Shown here: in pieces, positions 46,782 to 58,124 of the stretch | How the letters are laid out: each line of letters starts with the position of its first letter | Position numbering within the stretch: the stretch's first letter is position 1 | From: Microvelia longipes | Taxonomy: Eukaryota; Arthropoda; Insecta; Hemiptera; Veliidae | Length of the DNA stretch: 64,000 nucleotides | Assembly: GCA_018340805.1 (NCBI GenBank) | Contig: JACMZG010001914.1 | Location: 1,622,332 to 1,686,331, forward strand | Direction: 5' to 3' | Notes under the pieces: generated by a model | Told to the model about the DNA's origin: nothing | Databases searched by the model: none | What the model saw: only the letters and a program-made list of their open reading frames with translations | Position numbers and translations under genes: made by a program

Positions 46782-47724
46782 AATTCTTGATCAGTGAGTC
46801 CCCCTTCCAAAAGGGGAGGGACTCTCTAGAGGGGAGTCCTAGAGTCCTTCGGGAGTATCCAAAGAAAGAGTACCGAGTAATTAATCAAGTAATTAGAGAA
46901 TAAAAAACTATTTTCTAATTTTTTCTCCCTAGAAAGCAACAGACTAAAGAAATCTTAGACAGAAAAAATAAAAAATCGTTAAAAAACAATCAGTTTTATT
47001 AATTTTTATTAAATCTTACTGAAAGACAAACAAAACAAATCTCCTATTGTTTGAGGAAACGAAGAAAAGTAAACAATCCAACAAAAAAATCTGAATTAAT
47101 TGAATACTTAATGTAATTTAATTCTAAGAGGCTCTTTTAAGAAATAAGATCGTGAAAAGTAGAAAAATTTCTCCTTTTCTCCTATTTCAGGAGCAACAAG
47201 CTCTTATTTTGCTCCTTTTAAGAGAAGTTCCGCTCCTATCGTTTTAACTCCATCTCAACAAATACACTTTCTTTTCTTTTTCTCCTTAATTTTTAAGAAG
47301 TGTTATTTTACTTCTCTTTGGATCTATTTAACAAAAGTTACTCTTCATTCTTGCTTCTTATCAGTAAAACTTTACAAGCTTTTTAAATTCATAGTTAACG
47401 TAAATAAGAAAAAGAGATTTGGATCTGCAAGAGACTAAATAGACCATTGTCCTTGTTTTGTATTATCTGGGGGAGTGAAGATTAATATTTATTTTATAAA
47501 TAAATGTTTATTTGTTCAAGTTTTTATTCTTTGTGCTTCATTGTTAATTAATACGAAATAGGTTTATGTTGTTTATAATTGTCGATTAGAGAAGAAATCT
47601 TTGAAGCAGTTAAATTAAAATTAAGGTCGTGATTAGCTTTTAAAAAGTATGTTTTTCAAAATGCCACTTATGAAATAGCCTTGAAGGATAATAGGAACTG
47701 TGAGATAAAGCTCAATTAACCTAT
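46776..47724. other. Intergenic DNA with a short hairpin
   Basis: gagtcccccttccaaaaggggagggactc at 46,797-46,825 forms a hairpin. The rest is AT-rich and unrecognised. Confidence 0.5.
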
Positions 47725-47965
47725 CACCATCTGCCTCCGTGGCCGTGATTGTAAAGACGTTCGATTTCGGCACTGGAGGTCCGGGGTTTGCAGCCCGGGC
47801 TATACTCTAAGATTTAAGAATAGTATTTGTATTAATAAGATTTCGCCAACTTTAATTTATTCTTAGAGTGTAGTAGATGCTACCCACCTGAGATTGCTCC
47901 CGCAGGATGATACCCTGATGGGCCGAAAGGCTCTAAAACGGGCATTTTATTTTTTATCTATCACC
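47725..47965 (+). repeat. tRNA-derived SINE
   Basis: A head of about 70 bp (gcctccgtggccgtgattg to gtccggggtttgcagcccggg) has tRNA-like A and B boxes. A unique body follows, with gattgctcccgcaggatgat and gatgggccgaaaggctctaa, ending in a T-rich tail. The layout is that of a pol III-driven SINE. The B box has decayed from GGTTCGA to GGTTTGC. Confidence 0.75.
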
Positions 47966-48149
47966 AGTTTGTGTGTTCAACATGACTTTTGTTAACATCA
48001 GTTTAATTACCCGCGGTTACCTATCCAGGTACAGATCTTGCTCGATGCTCCTTATTATTATTAAACCAACAAAAACTGTTAATACACTAGCCGTACTGAA
48101 ATAAAACATGATTACTTATTTACTGTATAAACACTAAACACGCGTTCCA

Positions 48150-48500
48150 ACTGCCAACTAAATTTATTTTTTTAGTGTTAACGATTTTTTCCTCTAAAAC
48201 GAGTTATTTGATAAAAATTGAACTTATGCTGATTGTAGTACATGGTGCCAAACTTTACATTGACCTAATCATTATTCCGTGTTTTAAAATTTCAGACATT
48301 TCTGCTGAGTCATTATTAATGGGTAATGACGTCATTGAGAAATTATTTTCCGGATAGCACAACTTGACTAAAAGATTGATTTTTGTACTAAGTTTCAGCT
48401 CTATAGCATTAACACAGTGGGAGATAAGGTGATGCCACACACACATACACACAACATTAACACACATACACCCACACACTTAGACACACGGACTGCGGAT
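48150..48500 (+). repeat. Dispersed repeat family A, diverged partial copy
   Basis: gggtaatgacgtcattgag, ttttccggatagcacaact, ctctatagcattaacacagtg and the CA tract match the middle of family A. Confidence 0.75.
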
Positions 48501-48782
48501 GTAAACAATTAGTTGTATGCAAAGAAACATGCTGGACGGTTGATTCCTGACCAGTGAAAATACTGCTCAACGCTCACGAAGTAATACGTACCTTTTTAAC
48601 TATATTTTTTGGGTACATTTTCCTCTTTGTGAAATCAGTGTTGTTATTATTTGAAATATTAGCTTAGCCCGAAACCCCCCTCGTACAAAATCTCTGCTCT
48701 GAACTGTCATAATTTATAATTCTAATCGATGATACTGTTCTATATTGTAATTGGAAGAAGGATTACTCTTGTAATAGAGTAC

Positions 48783-48791
48783 GAGTATGAC
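48783..48791. repeat. Target-site duplication, left (9 bp)
   Basis: gagtatgac immediately before the terminal inverted repeat; the same 9 bp follow the right end at 57,278. Confidence 0.88.
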
Positions 48792-49083
48792 GGTACTCAC
48801 TATTTCACCGAACTGCCGAATTTTTGCCGAACTTTTGCCGAACTATGTATAGCTAAGTATATATGTAAAAAAACGCTCAAAATAAATAAAAATGTCGTAT
48901 AGATTGTCAAAAATATTAATATTTGTTTAATAGACTATAAATTAATATACTGTATTGCGGAATTTAACATACCTGTCATGAAAGAAACATATATTATTTA
49001 ACAAATACTTTTATTAAAAAAAATAATAATTATTTAACTATTGCTAACTATATGGTCTAATATAAAACACAAAAAATAGAAAA

Positions 49084-51540
49084 TGTAAACGTATACAGAG
49101 TAACAGCAGTAGTAACATACTGCAAATTAATAATTCTGCGTTGCGGCTTTTAGTATAGTTCGGCAACTTTGTATAGTTCGGCCGAACATTATAAAATTCT
49201 ATATAAAATCAGGGGATTGTTGGAATGAAATAAAACTAAATAAACAAATAGATAGTAACAGCAGTAGTAACATACTGCAAATTAATAATTCAGCGTTGCG
49301 GCTTTAGTATAGTTCGGCACCTTTGTATAGTTCGGCCGAACATTATAAAATTCTATATAAAATCAGGGGATTGTTGGAATAAATAAAACTAAATAAACAA
49401 AATAGATAGTACAGCAGTAGTAACATACTGCAAATTAATAATTCTGCGTTGCGGCTTTAGTATAGTTCGGCAACTATGTATAGTTCGGCCGAACTATATA
49501 AAATTCTATATAAAATCATAGAATGGTTGAACTGAAATAAAACTTTGTAAACGTATACAGAGTAACAGCAGTAGTAACATACTGCAAATTAATAATTCTG
49601 CGTTGCGGCTTTAGTATAGTTCGGCAACTATGTATAGTTCGGCCCGAACATTATAAAAATTCTATATAAAATCAGGGGATGGTTGAAATTAATAAAACTT
49701 TGTAAACGTATACAGAGTAACAGCAGTAGTAACATACTGCAAATTAATAATTCTGCGTTGCGGCTTTAGTATAGTTCGGCAACTTGTATAGTTCGGCCGA
49801 ACATGATAAAATTCTATATAAAATCAGGGATGGTTGAAATTAAATAAAACTTTGTAAACGTATACAGAGTAACAGCAGTAGTAACATACTGCAAATTAAT
49901 AATTCTGCGTTTGCGGCTTTAGTATAGTTCGGCAACTATGTATAGTTCGGCCGAACATTATAAAATTCTATATAAAATCAGGGGATGGTTGAAATTAAAT
50001 AAAACTTTGTAAACGTATACAGAGTAACAGCAGTAGTAACATACTGCAAATTAATAATTCTACGTTGCGGCTTTAGTATAGTTCGGCAACTATGTATAGT
50101 TCGGCCGAACATTATAAAATTTATATATAAATCAGGGGATGGTTGAAATTAAACAAAACTTTGTAAACGTATACAGAGTAACAGCAGTAGTAACATACTG
50201 CAAATTAATAATTCTGCGTTGCGGCTTTAGTGTGTTCGGCAACTATGTATAGTTCGGCCGAACATTATAAAATTATATATAAAATCAGGGGATGGTTGAA
50301 ATTAAATAAAACTTTGTAAACGTATACAGAGTAACAGCAGTAGTAACATACTGCAAATTAATAATTCTACGTTGCGGCTTTAGTATAGTTCGGCAACTAT
50401 GTATAGTTCGGCCGAACATTATAAAATTATATATATAAAATCAGGGGATGGTTGAAATTAAATAAACTTTGTAAACGTATACAGAGTAATAGCAGTGGTA
50501 ACATACTGCAAATTAATAATTCTGCGTTGCGGCTTTAGTATAGTTCAGCAACTATGTATAGTTCGGCCGAACTATATAAATTCTATATAAAATCAGGGGA
50601 TGGTTGAAATTAAATAAAACTTTGTAAACGTATACAGAGTAACAGCAGTAGTAACATACTGCAAATTAATAATTCTACGTTGCGGCTTTAGTGTAGTTCG
50701 GCAACTATGTATAGTTCGGCCGAACATTATAAAATTATATATAAAATCAGGGGATGGTTGAACTGAAATAAAACTTTGTAAACGTATACAGAGTAACAGC
50801 AGTGATAACATACTGCAAATTAATAATTCTGCGTTGCGGCTTTAGTATAGTTCGGCAACTATGTATTGTTCGGCCGAACATTATAAAATTCTATATAAAA
50901 GGGGGATGGTTGAAATTAAATAAAACTTTGTAAACGTATACAGAATAACAGCAGTAGTAACATACTGCAAATTAATAATTCTGTGTTGCGGCTTTAGTAT
51001 AGTTCGGCAACTATGTATAGTTCGGCCGAACATTTATAAAATTCTATATAAAATCAGGGGATGGTTTGAAATTATATAAAACTTTGTAAACGTATACAGA
51101 GTAACAGCAGTAGTAACATACTGCAAATTAATAATTCTGCGTTGCGGCTTTAGTATAGTTCGGCAACTTTGTATAGTTCGGCCGAACTATATAAAATTCT
51201 ATATAAAATTAGGGGATTGTTGGAATTAAATAAAACTAAATAAACAAATAGATAGTAACAGCAGTAGTAACATACTGCAAATTAATAATTCTGCGTTGCG
51301 GCTTTAGTATAGTTCGGCAACTTTGTATAGTTCGGCTGAACTATTTAAAATTTTATATTAAATCAGGGGATTGTTGAATTTAAATAAAACTTAGTAAACA
51401 TATAGAAAATAGAAGCAAAAGTTATATACTGCAAATTAATGATGCTATATTTAGTTGATGCTAGTTTAGTTTGGCGAAAGTATATAAAATTCTATATAAA
51501 ATCAGGGGATTGTTGAAATTAAATGAATCTGCATCTGCTA
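49084..51540 (+). repeat. Left-arm satellite array of the foldback element
   Basis: About 15 monomers of about 155 bp. Landmarks are gtaaacgtatacagagtaac, agcagtagtaacatactgc, attctgcgttgcggcttta, agttcggcaactatgtatag, the palindrome gttcggccgaac, and tataaaatcaggggatgg. The innermost monomers are the most diverged. Confidence 0.96.
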
Positions 51541-51558
51541 GATGTAGATGCAGATTTA
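51527..51558. repeat. Inverted repeat at the satellite/core border
   Basis: aatctgcatctgctagatg is followed by tagatgcagattt, a near-perfect palindrome, exactly where the left array stops. Confidence 0.75.
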
Positions 51559-51899
51559 AGGGGCAAGACTGTTGTCAAAATCTCTATTTTTCATTAAATT
51601 GAAAAGATCAATATAACAACAAAAATAATAATTAAATCGCGTTTCCTTAGAGAGCGCGACATGAGGAATGACATTCCAAGAAGCTGCATTGTAGCAACCA
51701 AGATTTTAAAAATTTCTCACCTATTAGAAATTGGATCCAGGGATGCTACAGCAGCTATCTTGGAATGTAAGGTTAATGGCCAACTCTCCAACATCCATTG
51801 GTGGTGAGTCTATACTTACCGTATGACTCTGCCACCCCTCCCTCTTCGGAAGAGATGTGTAGAGTGGTTGGATAAGCCGAGGAAAATAACCTTAAGATT

Positions 51900-52951
51900 G
51901 ATGATATCTTAGACAATTTAAAAGGAGCTGTATTTTTTTCTTCTCTAGATCTCGCTTCAGGTTATTGGCAGGTAGAAGTAAACGACCAAGACAAAGAAAA
52001 AACAGCTTTCGTGACGTGTGAAGGGCTTTACCAGTTCAAAGTCATGCCCTTTGGGCTATGTAATGCCCCTGCCACGTTTCAGCGGTTAATGGATTCGGTG
52101 CTGAGCGGATTAAAGTGGCGAGTAGCCATGGTTTATTTAGATGATGTTGTGCACATAAAACGGTTAAGGGAAGTATTTATTCGGTTGCGTAAGGCTAACT
52201 TAAAACTCAAGCCAAATAAGTGTCATTTAATTAAGAACAAAATAAGCTACCTGGGGCATATTGTAAGTGCAGATGGCATAGCGACGGATCCTGATAAAAC
52301 AAGAGCTGTTAGTGATTGGCCAATACCGTCATCTGTGAAGGAACTGCGCTCGTTTTTAAGGTTTGCAGCGTACTACAGAAGATTTATTCAAGGATTCGCT
52401 GAAATAGCAGCTCCATGGTATAAAGCTACTCAGCAGCGGGAGAAATTTGAGTTTGGGGATAAACTTCTAACGTCGTTTCAAGCTTTAAAAGCAGCACTAA
52501 CAAAAACACCTGTACTAGCTCTGCCAGATAATGCCGGTAAATTTTATTTAGATTGTGATGCAAGCGATATGGGACTAGGATCTGTGCTTTCGCAAATACA
52601 AGGAGGAGAAGAGAGGTCATAGCGTACGCGAGTAGAGCACTTTCAAAGGCAGAACGGCACTATTGTACAACGAGGAAAGAAATGCTAGCACTGGTGTATG
52701 GAGTACAGCACTTCAAAGCATATTTATATGGCCGTCAATTTACTGTTAGAACAGACCATAATGCTTTAAGATGGTTACAATCATTCAAAGAACCCGAAGG
52801 ACAGTTAGCGAGGTGGATTGAATTCCTTTCCCAATATAATCTTGAAGTGATCCATAGACCTGGTAAGCTGCACTCTAACGCTGACGGATTGTCACGAATA
52901 TGCAGACAGTGCAAAATTGTTGTGAAAGATCCAGAAGAGACAATAATCTGA
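51900..52951 (+). pseudogene. Gypsy pol remnant: RT and RNase H
   Basis: RT readings: SSLDLASGYWQVEV (first catalytic D), FKVMPFGLCNAPATFQRLMD and MVYLDDVV (the YxDD-type box at about 52,129-52,152). An in-frame deletion of about ten residues directly after YLDDVV fuses it to HIKRLREVF. LGHIVSADGI and KELRSFLRFAAYYRRFI complete the thumb/connection. RNase H: LDCDASDMGLGSVLSQ (52,550-52,600), a frame break near 52,617, KEMLALVYGVQHFK, VRTDHNALRWL and NADGLSR, so D-E-D-D residues are present. Replication function is not expected. Confidence 0.93.
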
Positions 52952-54372
52952 CAGAAGATCGGACGACGATTTGTGCTATAGCATTGACAGATGACACGAT
53001 AGCTCAGGAGCAAAGATCTGATGTTGACTTAAAAGAAATATTTAACTGGATAGAAGCAGGTGAACGACCTGAGTACCAGCAAGTACGAGGAAACAATGCC
53101 AATCTTTTAAGCCTGTGGGCACAATGGCACCGTCTGAGTAAAAACAAGATGGGGTTTTGCAACGTCGGTGGGAAGAAAACTGAAAAAGTTGTTAGGTACC
53201 AGGTTGTTCTATCTCGTAAGTTGATCCCAATAGTACTGCAGGAGTTGCATGGGGACTGTCGGGAGCACACTTAGGAATTAGCAGGACTAAGAAGAAGATA
53301 AGCTTACGGTTTTTATTGGCCAGGGTATTTGCGGGAGATAGAAGATTGGGTTAGTTCATGCCAGGATTGCAACAAGCGAAAAAGGTAGTAAAGCAAGAGC
53401 ACCTATGCAAGTAGTAAAAACTGGGTTTCCATTCCAACGTGTTGCGTTAAACATTCTAGGCCCTTTACCTGAGACAACCCAGCAAAACAAGTATATTTCT
53501 TGTCATAGCCGATTATTTCACTAGTGGGTAGAAGGTTTTGCATTGCAGAATATAGAAGCAAAAACTGTTGCTGATGTATTTTTGAAAGAATTTATTGCCC
53601 GCTATGGTGTACCATATGAAGTTCATTCGGACCAAGGCCGTCAGTTTGAGTCACAGCTGTTTGTAGAACTAGCTGAGCAGTTGAACATGGTAAAGACAAG
53701 GACTAGCCCTTACCATCCACAATCCGACGGGTTAGTCAAGCGGTTCAATCGAACCTTGGCCGATATGCTATCACACTATGTAAAAGATCACCATGATGAT
53801 TGGGATAAACATCTTCCTATGGTTATGATGGTCTATCGGTCAAGTGAACATGTTACTACTGGTGTTACGCCGCACTATGCATTGTTTGGAAGAGAGTTTC
53901 GACTGCCTTTAGATCTTATGTTATGGAGTACCAGAACCAATGCAGGGTTTGACTCAGTACATAACAGAGCGCAGACAGATTCTGGAGGAAGCATATAAGG
54001 TAATTCGGAAGAGACAAGATTTGAAACATCAAGCTCAAAAAAGTTATTACGACAGATCATGCAGCGGGATAAAAGCTTTAAAGGAAGGGGATCGTGTATG
54101 GATTTTGGTTTCCACACATGCGAAAAGGAAGAAGTGCAAAGTTTCATCGCCCCTGGGATGGGCCCTACATAGTGCGGAAAAAGTTATCTGATGTTACTTT
54201 TAGGGTCCAGAAAATTGGAAGTCGGACCAAACGCCTGGTGGTACACAGCAATCGAATGAAGCTGTTTAGAGAACAACCTGAGGACCTGACTGGAATTAAG
54301 AGGGAAGAGTGTCATATATTTTTATATATGACAAGAGTTTTTTTTTTAAATGAGAATTTAAGTTATTGTTGA
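52900..54372 (+). pseudogene. Gypsy pol remnant: integrase with altered catalytic residues
   Basis: The HHCC zinc module is split by a frame break near 53,265: LHG, then GAHLGIS, RFYWPGYLREIEDWVSSC and CQDC. Core: RVALNILGPLP has N where the first catalytic D is normally found; VHSDQGRQFES has the second D; DGLVKRFNRTLADML has K where the catalytic E normally sits. Additional stops and frame breaks occur near 53,390-53,540 and 53,940-54,000. The C-terminal region ends YIVRKKLSDVTFRVQ...HSNRMKLF. Both altered residues are consistent with G-to-A changes. Confidence 0.9.
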
Positions 54373-54419
54373 GAGTTAATATAATTAGATTGCTTTGAGT
54401 GTTGAACGTTAATCCGTGT

Positions 54420-55262
54420 TGTTCTTATAGGCTACGCTACAGTATGATTTCTTTTGATATGCCTATGACGATGGGCCCCCCACTTTTAGGCGCAACCCCA
54501 GGAAGACTGACTGGACGGCTTTCTTTGAGAATCTGTCCTCTCTTCCTGAGTAAACGCCTGGGGATTATGGCAATGGCCAGATTTTTCTGGAAAGTGCCAT
54601 AGCCCTCTCTAACAATCTAAGGAATACCTTTGAGGAAACCTGCCCCTTAGTTTCTGAACCGATGCGTAAGGTTCGATGGTGGACTCGCCATCGAACCTCT
54701 TTTTTTGGAATTTAAAAAAAGAGGTCAGGAGAAGCAAATGAGCCAGCTGGCAGACCCATTGTGAGGAGATTTCATCCATGGCAGATGCTTTCAGGCTCTC
54801 TAAACTGCTTAGTGAGGAAGGGAGAAGAAATGTGCTTGGATCTCTTAAGAGATGATATGGCACATGGACCAAAGGAAAATATGGAACCTAGCTGATAAGG
54901 TCATCTCTTATGGTGCCATAAATTGGGCATTCAGTCAGTTTGAGGCTATAAAAGCACCAGGCCCTGACAGGATTCCTCTTATTGTGCTGCAGCGTAGCAT
55001 GGATGTCATTTACCCATCTTTGAGTAAATTATTTCGAGCTAGCGTGGCATGGGAGGAGGTTCCCCGGAATGGAAGGCGGCTAGGGTGGTCTTTATTCCTA
55101 AACCTGTGAAGACTGACTACACTCAGGCTAAGTCTTTCAGACCTATTTGCCTTACTTCTTTTATAGGTAAGGGGCCAAGAAAGGATTATAGATAATTATA
55201 TCCGTGAGGAATTTCTCTCCCGTGGCCCACTTTATCCAAACCTTTGGATAAAGGTTCTGATT
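54420..55262 (+). pseudogene. Non-LTR retrotransposon fragment (endonuclease-RT linker and RT start)
   Basis: Frameshifted pieces: FRRNPRKTDWTAFFENLSSL (linker, about 54,485-54,545), NNLRNTFEETCPLVSEPM, then QFEAIKAPGPDRIPLIVLQ (54,937-54,990), the conserved K-A-P-G-P-D-x-I-P RT motif. Next are EWKAARVVFIPKPVKTDYTQ and AKSFRPICLTSF (W-x-x-x-x-V-V-F-I-P-K and S-x-R-P-I, about 55,065-55,165), then DNYIREEFLSRG. This is a Jockey/R1-type LINE ORF2, cut at both ends, next to the right satellite arm. Confidence 0.85.
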
Positions 55263-55269
55263 CTGAATT

Positions 55270-56987
55270 TATATAGAATTTTATCTTATATAAATTCTTA
55301 TTTATATAGAATTTATATAGTTATATCTGATTTTATATATAGAATTTATAATGTTCGGCCGAACTATACATAGTTGCCGAACTATACTAAAGCCGCAACG
55401 CAGAATTATTAATTTGCAGTATGTTACTACTGCTGTTACTTTGTATACGTTTACAAAGTTTTATTTAATTTCAACCATCCTCTGATTTTATATAGAATTT
55501 TATATAGTTCGGCCGAACTATACAATGTTGCCGAACTATACTAAAGCCGCAACGCAGAATTATTAATTTGCAGTATGTTACTACTGCTGTTACTTTGTAT
55601 ACGTTTACAAAGTTTTATTTAATTTCAACAATACCCTGATTTTATATAGAATTTTATATAGTTCGGCCGAACTATACATAGTTGCCGAACTATACTAAAG
55701 CCGCAACGCAGAATTATTAATTTGCAGTATGTTACTACTGCTGTTACTCTGTATACGTTTACAAAGTTTTATTTAATTCCAACAATCTTCTGATTTTATA
55801 TAGAATTTTATATAGTTCGGCCGAACTATACATAGTTGCCGAACTATACTAAAGCCGCAACGCAGAATTATTAATTTGCAGTGTTACTACTGCTATTACT
55901 CTGTATACGTTTACAAAGTTTTATTTAATTTCAACCATCCCCTGATTTTATATATAGAATTTTATATAGTTTCGGCCGAACTATACATAGTTGCCGAATT
56001 ACTAAAGCCGCAACGCAGAATTATTAATTTGCAGTATGTTACTACTGCTGTTACTTTGTATACGTTTACAAAGTTTTATCTAATTTCAACAATACCCTGA
56101 TTTTATATAGAATTTATATAGTTCGGCGAACTATACATAGTTGCCGAACTATACTAAAGCCGCAACGCAGAATTATTAATTTGCAGTATGTTACTACTGC
56201 TGTTACTTTGTATACGTTTACAAAGTTTTATTTAATTTCAACCATCCTCTGATTTTATATAGAATTTTATATAGTTCGGCCGAACTATACAATGTTGCCG
56301 AACTATACTAAAGCCGCAACGCAGAATTATTAATTTGCAGTATGTTACTACTGCTGTTACTTTGTATACGTTTACAAAGTTTTATTTAATTTCAACCATT
56401 CTATGATTTTATATAGAATTTTTTGTAGTTCGGCCGAACTATACATAGTTGCCGAACTATACTAAAGCCGCAACGCAGAATTATTAATTTGCAGTATGTT
56501 ACCACTGCTGTTACTCTGTATATGTTTACAATGTTTTATTTCAGTTTAAACATTCCAATATGTTATATAGAATTTTATAATGTTCGGCCGAACTATACAA
56601 AGTTGCCGAACTATAAAGCCGCAACGCAGAATTATTAATTTGCAGTATGTTACTACTGCTGTTACTCTGTATACGTTTACAAAGTTTTATTTAATTTCAA
56701 CAATCCCTGATTTTATATATAATTTTATAATGTTCGGCCGAAACTATATAGTTGCCGAACTATACTAAAGCCGCAACGTAGAATTATTAATTTGCAGTAT
56801 GTTACTACTGCTGTTACTCTGTATACGTTTACAAAGTTATACTTAATTTCAACAATCCTCTGATTTTATATAGAATTTTATATAGTTTGGCCGAACTATA
56901 CAAAGTTGCGAACTATACTAAAGCCGCAACGCAGAATTATTAATTTGCAGTATGTTACTACTGCTGTTACTCTGTATACGTTTACAT
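55270..56987 (-). repeat. Right-arm satellite array of the foldback element
   Basis: About 11 monomers of about 155 bp in the opposite orientation to the left array (gttcggccgaactatacata, ccgcaacgcagaattattaa, gttactactgctgttac, tatacgtttacaaagttt). Confidence 0.96.
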
Positions 56988-57277
56988 TTTCTATTTTTTG
57001 TTTTATATTAGACCATATAGTTAGCAATAGTTAAATAATTATTATTTTTTTTTAATAAAGTATTTGTTAAATAATATATGTTTCTTTCATGACAGGTATG
57101 TTAAATTCCGCAATACAGTATATTAATTTATAGTCTATTACACAAATATTAATATTTTTGACAATCTATACGACATTTTCATTTATTTTTGAGCGTTTTT
57201 TTACATATACACTTAGCTATACATAGTTCGGCAAAAGTTCGGCAAAAATTCGGCAGTTCGGTGAAATAGTGAGTACC

Positions 57278-57286
57278 GAGTATGAC
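57278..57286. repeat. Target-site duplication, right (9 bp)
   Basis: gagtatgac, identical to 48,783-48,791. Confidence 0.88.
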
Positions 57287-57648
57287 CCAGCAATGAAAAA
57301 TATACTGGGGTTTAGTATGCTAGGGTTTGTTATACAAATAAAGAACTTAATAGACAATGGGAAATTTCGTATGTTATAACAAGTGTTATTATAATTATAA
57401 CAAATACTACCCCCCCCCTCCCTTCAACTTTAGCAAAGCAATCGCAGGTTCACATTGTTTTTGCAATTAGTTACAACAACCCTATAGGAAAACAGTTTTC
57501 AAATTATTTCAGGGATTTCCCTGGATAAACAGTTACACTAATGATTTAGTTAAATTAAAAAGCAATTATACATGTTTGTGTTAAATAAACCCAAAACCTG
57601 ACCTTATATTATAGCTCAAGTTTCATGCATGCTCATTTTACATTTTAC
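57287..57648. other. Intergenic DNA; nothing recognised
   Basis: No supported feature. Confidence 0.5.
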
Positions 57649-57851
57649 TATTTTGAATTTCTAGAAAGTGAATAAACGCCCATGATTTTGAAAGGCAGTT
57701 CTATTATACATACATTCATATGTATATAATGTAATAACTAAATAAATAAATATATATATATTTATTAGTTATTACATTATATACATATGAATGTATGTAT
57801 AATAAAACTGCCTTTCAAAATTATGGGCGTTTATTCACATTCTAGAAATTC

Positions 57852-57857
<6 letters not shown>
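57649..57857. mobile_element. Palindromic MITE-like element (about 210 bp)
   Basis: Two arms of about 100 bp are nearly perfect reverse complements around aaatatatatat: ttgaatttctagaaagtgaa, taaacgcccatgattttgaa, aggcag and tacattcatatgtatataat on the left; their complements on the right. TA flanks both ends, compatible with a TA duplication (Tc1/mariner-type), but AT-rich context makes that weak. Confidence 0.82.
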
Positions 57858-57912
<55 letters not shown>

Positions 57913-57925
57913 ATATATATATTAT
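57858..57925. repeat. (AT)n microsatellite
   Basis: Interrupted (AT)n directly after the palindromic element. Confidence 0.96.
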
Positions 57926-58124
57926 TTCATTATAGTTATAATAATAATTTCATTATTATTATATTGAATATAATATTATTATACTATCATAATAATATAA
58001 TTATAAGGCTAGAGGATTTATTTCTGATATCCTCATCAGGTTCATATATTACAAGTAAATATAAGTAGCATACTGCCCCGATACAAGCGAATTTTCAAAT
58101 GTATTTATCAAAAAATCGGGTACG
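57926..58124. other. AT-rich intergenic DNA; nothing recognised
   Basis: No supported feature. Confidence 0.5.

Larger units (their letters stand above)
51560..54400 (+). mobile_element. Ty3/gypsy LTR-retrotransposon remnant
   Basis: An internally deleted, frameshifted pol region. A short piece that may be the start of protease (LECKVNG, about 51,760) is fused directly to RT lacking its N-terminal third. RNase H and integrase follow. No LTRs and no gag were found, so the copy is dead. It lies between the two satellite arms. Confidence 0.88.
48792..57277. mobile_element. 8.5 kb foldback/Mutator-like element with satellite-filled inverted repeats
   Basis: The ends are inverted copies: ggtactcactatttcaccga at 48,792 and its complement ending at 57,277. 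About 290 bp of terminal sequence is inverted at each end (48,792-49,083 and about 56,988-57,277), followed inward by arrays of the same monomer of about 155 bp in opposite orientations. A perfect 9-bp duplication, gagtatgac, flanks the element. Satellite-filled long TIRs are the hallmark of Drosophila Foldback elements, and a 9-bp duplication is shared with those and with MULEs. No transposase is visible, so it is presumably mobilised in trans. The core is filled by decayed retroelements. Confidence 0.9.

Noticed and set aside
46625..46903. Plus-strand frame with a long IYIYIY run (also 57,787-58,068 and 59,089-59,289)
   Set aside because: Translation of (AT)n microsatellites.
50593..50811. 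Repeated frames inside the 155-bp satellite (also 55,876-56,100 and 56,580-56,768)
   Set aside because: The same peptide recurs in several monomers in either arm and is broken in the others; satellite artefact.
48792..57277. Reading the 8.5 kb unit as an assembly palindrome
   Set aside because: The arms differ in monomer number and sequence, the core is not palindromic and a 9-bp duplication flanks it; a real insertion is the better explanation.
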